Shown here piece after piece: positions 61,643 through 64,000 of a stretch of DNA of 64,000 nucleotides. The notes beneath the pieces were generated by a model, which was not told where the DNA came from, ran no database searches, and saw nothing but the letters and a program-made list of their open reading frames with translations. The DNA lies in NCBI RefSeq assembly GCF_008123965.1, contig NZ_VSTH01000078.1, positions 1 to 64,000 on the forward strand, given 5' to 3'. The DNA is from Bradyrhizobium hipponense. GTDB taxonomy: Bacteria; Pseudomonadota; Alphaproteobacteria; Rhizobiales; Xanthobacteraceae. Numbering within the stretch: the stretch's first letter is position 1; each line of letters begins with the position of its first letter. A program made the translations under genes and the position numbers.

Positions 61643-63129
61643 CCCGACGCGCGCTGCAACTCCGCCGAGGCGGCGGCGCCAAATTTGTCGGGTGCGGAGG
61701 ACGCTGCATTCTTGCGGGTCAACGGCACCTGCAGGCGGCACAACAGCCCCTCGGGCCGCCAGTCGAACAGCGCCTGTCCGCCAAGCTGGGATTCGACGCT
61801 CGCCAGCAGGCTGCGTGTGCCGAAGCCGCGCGACTTCGGCGGCCTCACTAGCGGGCCACCGGATTCCTCCCACGTCACGGCGAGCGCGTCGTTATCGACC
61901 TGCCAGCCGATCGTGAGCCGGCCGGACCGCGTCGAGAGTGCGCCATACTTTGCGGAGTTGGTGAAGAGCTCATGCAGCGCCAGCGCCAGCGTCTGGGCGG
62001 TGGCAGGCACGAGCTGCACCTCGGGACCCGCGAGCCTGATCTGGCCGCCGAGCGAATAGGGCGCAAGCTCCTCGTCGATCAGCTTCGACAATTCGGCGCC
62101 CTGCCAGCTCGACAGCGACAGGATGGTGTGAACGCGTGCCAGCGCATTGATGCGCCCTTCGACGGCATTGACATATGCCTTGACCTCGTCGGCACGGGTG
62201 AGGCGCACGATCGATTGGGCCAGCGCCAGCGCATTCTTGGCACGATGATCGACTTCACGCGCGAGCAGATTCTGCCGCTCTTCGGCACGCTTGCGTTCGG
62301 TGATGTCCACGGTGACACCGCTCACCCGCACCACGCGGCCGCTCCCATCGATGGTCGCGGCAGCCGTGCCGACGCACCAACGCACGTCGCCGTCGGGCCG
62401 CACAATGCGGAACTCCGTTTCGTAAGCGCGCGAGCCTTTGTTGAATTCGGCGATCGCCTTGCGCAACTCATCGACGTCATCGGGGTGCAACAGAGCCTGG
62501 ACGTTGGCCGGATTGACGTTAAAATTCTCAGGGCTAACGCCGAAGATACGATATTGGCCTTCGTCCCACATCCAGTCGCCGTTGATCCAGTCCCAGTCCC
62601 ACGATCCCATCTTGCCGGCGGCGATCGCCATGCTGCGCCGCTGCTCGCTCTCGCGCAGCTTCGCGGTCGAATTCTCCAGTTCGGCGGTGCGCGCGCGGAC
62701 GCGGTCCTCGAGCTCCTGGTTCCACCGCTCGAGCTCGCGCGTCTTGCGGTAGAGCTCGGCAAACACCTTGATCTTGGCGCGCAGCACCTCCGGCACGACC
62801 GGCACGGGCACGTAGTCGACGGCGCCCATCTCGTAACCGCGGAGGCGATCGATGTCGCTCACCTGGATCGCGGAGATGAAGATCATCGCGGTCTTCTGGA
62901 AACGCGGATGCTCGCGGATCATGGCGGCGAGCTCGAAGCCGTCGAGCTCGGGCATGCAGACATCGACCAGGATCACCGCGATCTCGGTCTTGAGCAGGAC
63001 CTCCAGCGCCTCGCGACCCGACGAGGCGATCACGAGGTTCTCGCCGAGATCCTTCAAGATCACCTCATAGGCGAGCAGCTTGGCCGGCTGGTCGTCGACG
63101 AGGAGGATGTTGACCTTTTCGTGGTCCAT
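61639..63129 (-). CDS. Response-regulator/PAS/HWE-type sensor histidine kinase
   Basis: A protein of 496 residues. Residues 5-125 form a receiver domain (ILLVDDQ, phospho-Asp in VDVCMPELDG). A coiled linker (about 130-185) leads to a PAS domain (about 190-300, WDWDWINGDWMWDEG to VTVDITERKR). A HWE/HisKA_2 dimerisation region follows with its phospho-acceptor in REVDHRAKNAL near 293, and an ATPase domain with HELFTNSAKYGAL near 390. Receiver-first kinases of this class are common in rhizobia. ATG 63129 is chosen; the frame is open upstream inside the neighbouring gene. Coupled closely to the upstream regulator gene. Confidence 0.88.
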   Translation of the reverse strand: MDHEKVNILLVDDQPAKLLAYEVILKDLGENLVIASSGREALEVLLKTEIAVILVDVCMPELDGFELAAMIREHPRFQKTAMIFISAIQVSDIDRLRGYEMGAVDYVPVPVVPEVLRAKIKVFAELYRKTRELERWNQELEDRVRARTAELENSTAKLRESEQRRSMAIAAGKMGSWDWDWINGDWMWDEGQYRIFGVSPENFNVNPANVQALLHPDDVDELRKAIAEFNKGSRAYETEFRIVRPDGDVRWCVGTAAATIDGSGRVVRVSGVTVDITERKRAEERQNLLAREVDHRAKNALALAQSIVRLTRADEVKAYVNAVEGRINALARVHTILSLSSWQGAELSKLIDEELAPYSLGGQIRLAGPEVQLVPATAQTLALALHELFTNSAKYGALSTRSGRLTIGWQVDNDALAVTWEESGGPLVRPPKSRGFGTRSLLASVESQLGGQALFDWRPEGLLCRLQVPLTRKNAASSAPDKFGAAASAELQRASG

Positions 63130-63140
63130 TCTGGTCCCGA

Positions 63141-64000
63141 TCAGCGATGCAGCCACATGCGAATCGCAAGCAGCAATTGGTCGGTGTTCACGGGCTTGGC
63201 GAGGTAGTCGGACGCGCCGGCTTCCAGGCATTTCTCGCGGTCGCCCTTCATCGCCTTGGCGGTCAGCGCGATGATCGGCAGGCGGGCGAAGGCCGGATTC
63301 TCGCGAATAACACCGATGGTCTGATAGCCATCCATCTGCGGCATCATGATGTCCATTAGGACGATCGCGATTTCCGGATTGGACTCGGCCAAGGTTACTG
63401 CCTCTCTTCCGGTGGTCGCAGTCAACACCTTCATGCCCCGCCGTTCCAGCACGCTCGAAAGTGCGAAGATGTTGCGGGCGTCGTCGTCGACGAGCAGCGC
63501 GGTCTTGCCGATCAGGTCCTCGTCGGAACTGTTCAACTTTTCCAGCATACGCTGTTTCTCGACCGGCAGCTCCGTGATCACGCGGTGCAGGAACAGGGCG
63601 GTCTCGTCGAGCAGACGCTCCGGCGATTCCACGCCCTTCACCACGATGCTGCGCGCCATGGTGTGCAGCTCGGCATCCTCCTCCGCCGAGAGCTCGCGGC
63701 CGGTGAACACCACCACCGGAATGTTCGAGAGTGCATCGTCCTTGCGGATATGGTCCAGCACCTCGAAGCCGCTCATATCGGGCAGCCGCAGGTCGAGTAC
63801 GATGCAATCGCAGGGTGCCTCATGCAGCATCGAGAGCGCATCGGCGCCGGTACCGGTCGTCACGATCTCGATGTCGTCGTGATCCAGCAGCTCGCGGATA
63901 GAGAGCTGCTCGGCCTCGTTGTCCTCGACGATCAGGAGCCGCTTGCGCCGCGGCCGCGCATATTCCTTGATCTGCGTCAGCGCGGCGGCGACGCCTTCGG
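63141..64000 (-). CDS. Hybrid signalling protein, C-terminal receiver domains (5' end outside window)
   Basis: The minus-strand frame enters from the right edge and stops at 63141. It shows one receiver domain with RLLIVEDNEAEQ and phospho-Asp in VLDLRLPDMSG, then a second with TALLVDDDARNIFAL and VLMDIMMPQMDG ending in KPVNTDQLL. The layout is typical of the C-terminus of a large hybrid histidine kinase whose sensor and kinase parts lie beyond the window. Its stop is 11 bases from the next gene, so the two likely form a phosphorelay. Confidence 0.85.
   Translation of the reverse strand, partial: EGVAAALTQIKEYARPRRKRLLIVEDNEAEQLSIRELLDHDDIEIVTTGTGADALSMLHEAPCDCIVLDLRLPDMSGFEVLDHIRKDDALSNIPVVVFTGRELSAEEDAELHTMARSIVVKGVESPERLLDETALFLHRVITELPVEKQRMLEKLNSSDEDLIGKTALLVDDDARNIFALSSVLERRGMKVLTATTGREAVTLAESNPEIAIVLMDIMMPQMDGYQTIGVIRENPAFARLPIIALTAKAMKGDREKCLEAGASDYLAKPVNTDQLLLAIRMWLHR

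Noticed and set aside
1..64000. CRISPR array, rRNA or complete tRNA gene
   Set aside because: I saw no regularly spaced direct repeats, no rRNA-like sequence and no complete cloverleaf; only the tRNA-Pro 3' fragment at 42555 was found.

Overview
The window looks like chromosomal DNA of a Bradyrhizobium-type alphaproteobacterium. It is GC-rich and carries a complete red-type (form IC) Calvin-cycle operon in the order cbbR<>cbbF-P-T-A-L-S-X-E. It also carries a PAS/HWE-type histidine kinase, many short Bradyrhizobium-style hypothetical genes, and remnants typical of a symbiosis or accessory island: a broken NopD/Ulp1-like effector, DUF3102, IS fragments and a tRNA-Pro 3' scar. All assignments come from reading translated sequence; no database search was run.

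Region 1 (1-2283) holds the last carrier protein and thioesterase of an NRPS that begins outside the window, then IS3-type transposase debris. Region 2 (2284-10261) has an NnrU/MddA-like membrane protein and a compact plus-strand set: a protein with an HDxGH...E signature, SDR, GNAT-like protein, KAS III-like protein, free acyl carrier protein, HSL-type alpha/beta hydrolase and acyl-activating ligase. This looks like a small ACP-dependent acyl pathway that I cannot match to a described one. Its KAS III has the catalytic His and Asn positions apparently exchanged. Region 3 (10388-12824) is a pair encoding an asparaginase fused to a bulb-type lectin domain and a predicted papain-like cysteine hydrolase.

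Region 4 (13018-32674) is a large minus-strand NRPS operon in which nearly every junction is a 4-bp ATGA/GTGA overlap. The order of transcription is a small conserved protein, NRPS A-PCP-C-TauD, stand-alone TauD hydroxylase, NRPS C*-A(FkbM methyltransferase inserted)-PCP-C-PCP, a type II thioesterase with Cys in place of Ser, a proline-iminopeptidase-like hydrolase, and NRPS C-A(degenerate)-PCP-C-A-PCP. A phosphopantetheinyl transferase is divergently transcribed at its head. The line has five carrier proteins but only three full-looking adenylation domains, and no thioesterase in cis. Hand-read specificity codes suggest a small residue (Ala/Gly-like), a Glu/Gln-like residue and a Pro-like residue.

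Region 5 (32675-39061) is an eroded accessory zone: a DUF3102 gene, an aminotransferase fragment, a decayed YhcG-nuclease plus AbiJ-like defence pair, a DUF4239 membrane protein and the Ulp1-type effector pseudogene. Region 6 (39062-46764) has an M16 metalloprotease pair, another decayed gene, a tRNA-Pro 3' fragment that is a likely integration scar, a run of small hypothetical genes, a truncated MFS transporter and a DUF4118-like membrane protein. Region 7 (46776-56615) is the CO2-fixation locus, with a strong terminator hairpin between cbbS and cbbX. Region 8 (56842-64000) contains a DegP/HtrA protease, several short proteins including a Lys-rich histone-like one, and a two-component signalling pair that runs off the right edge.
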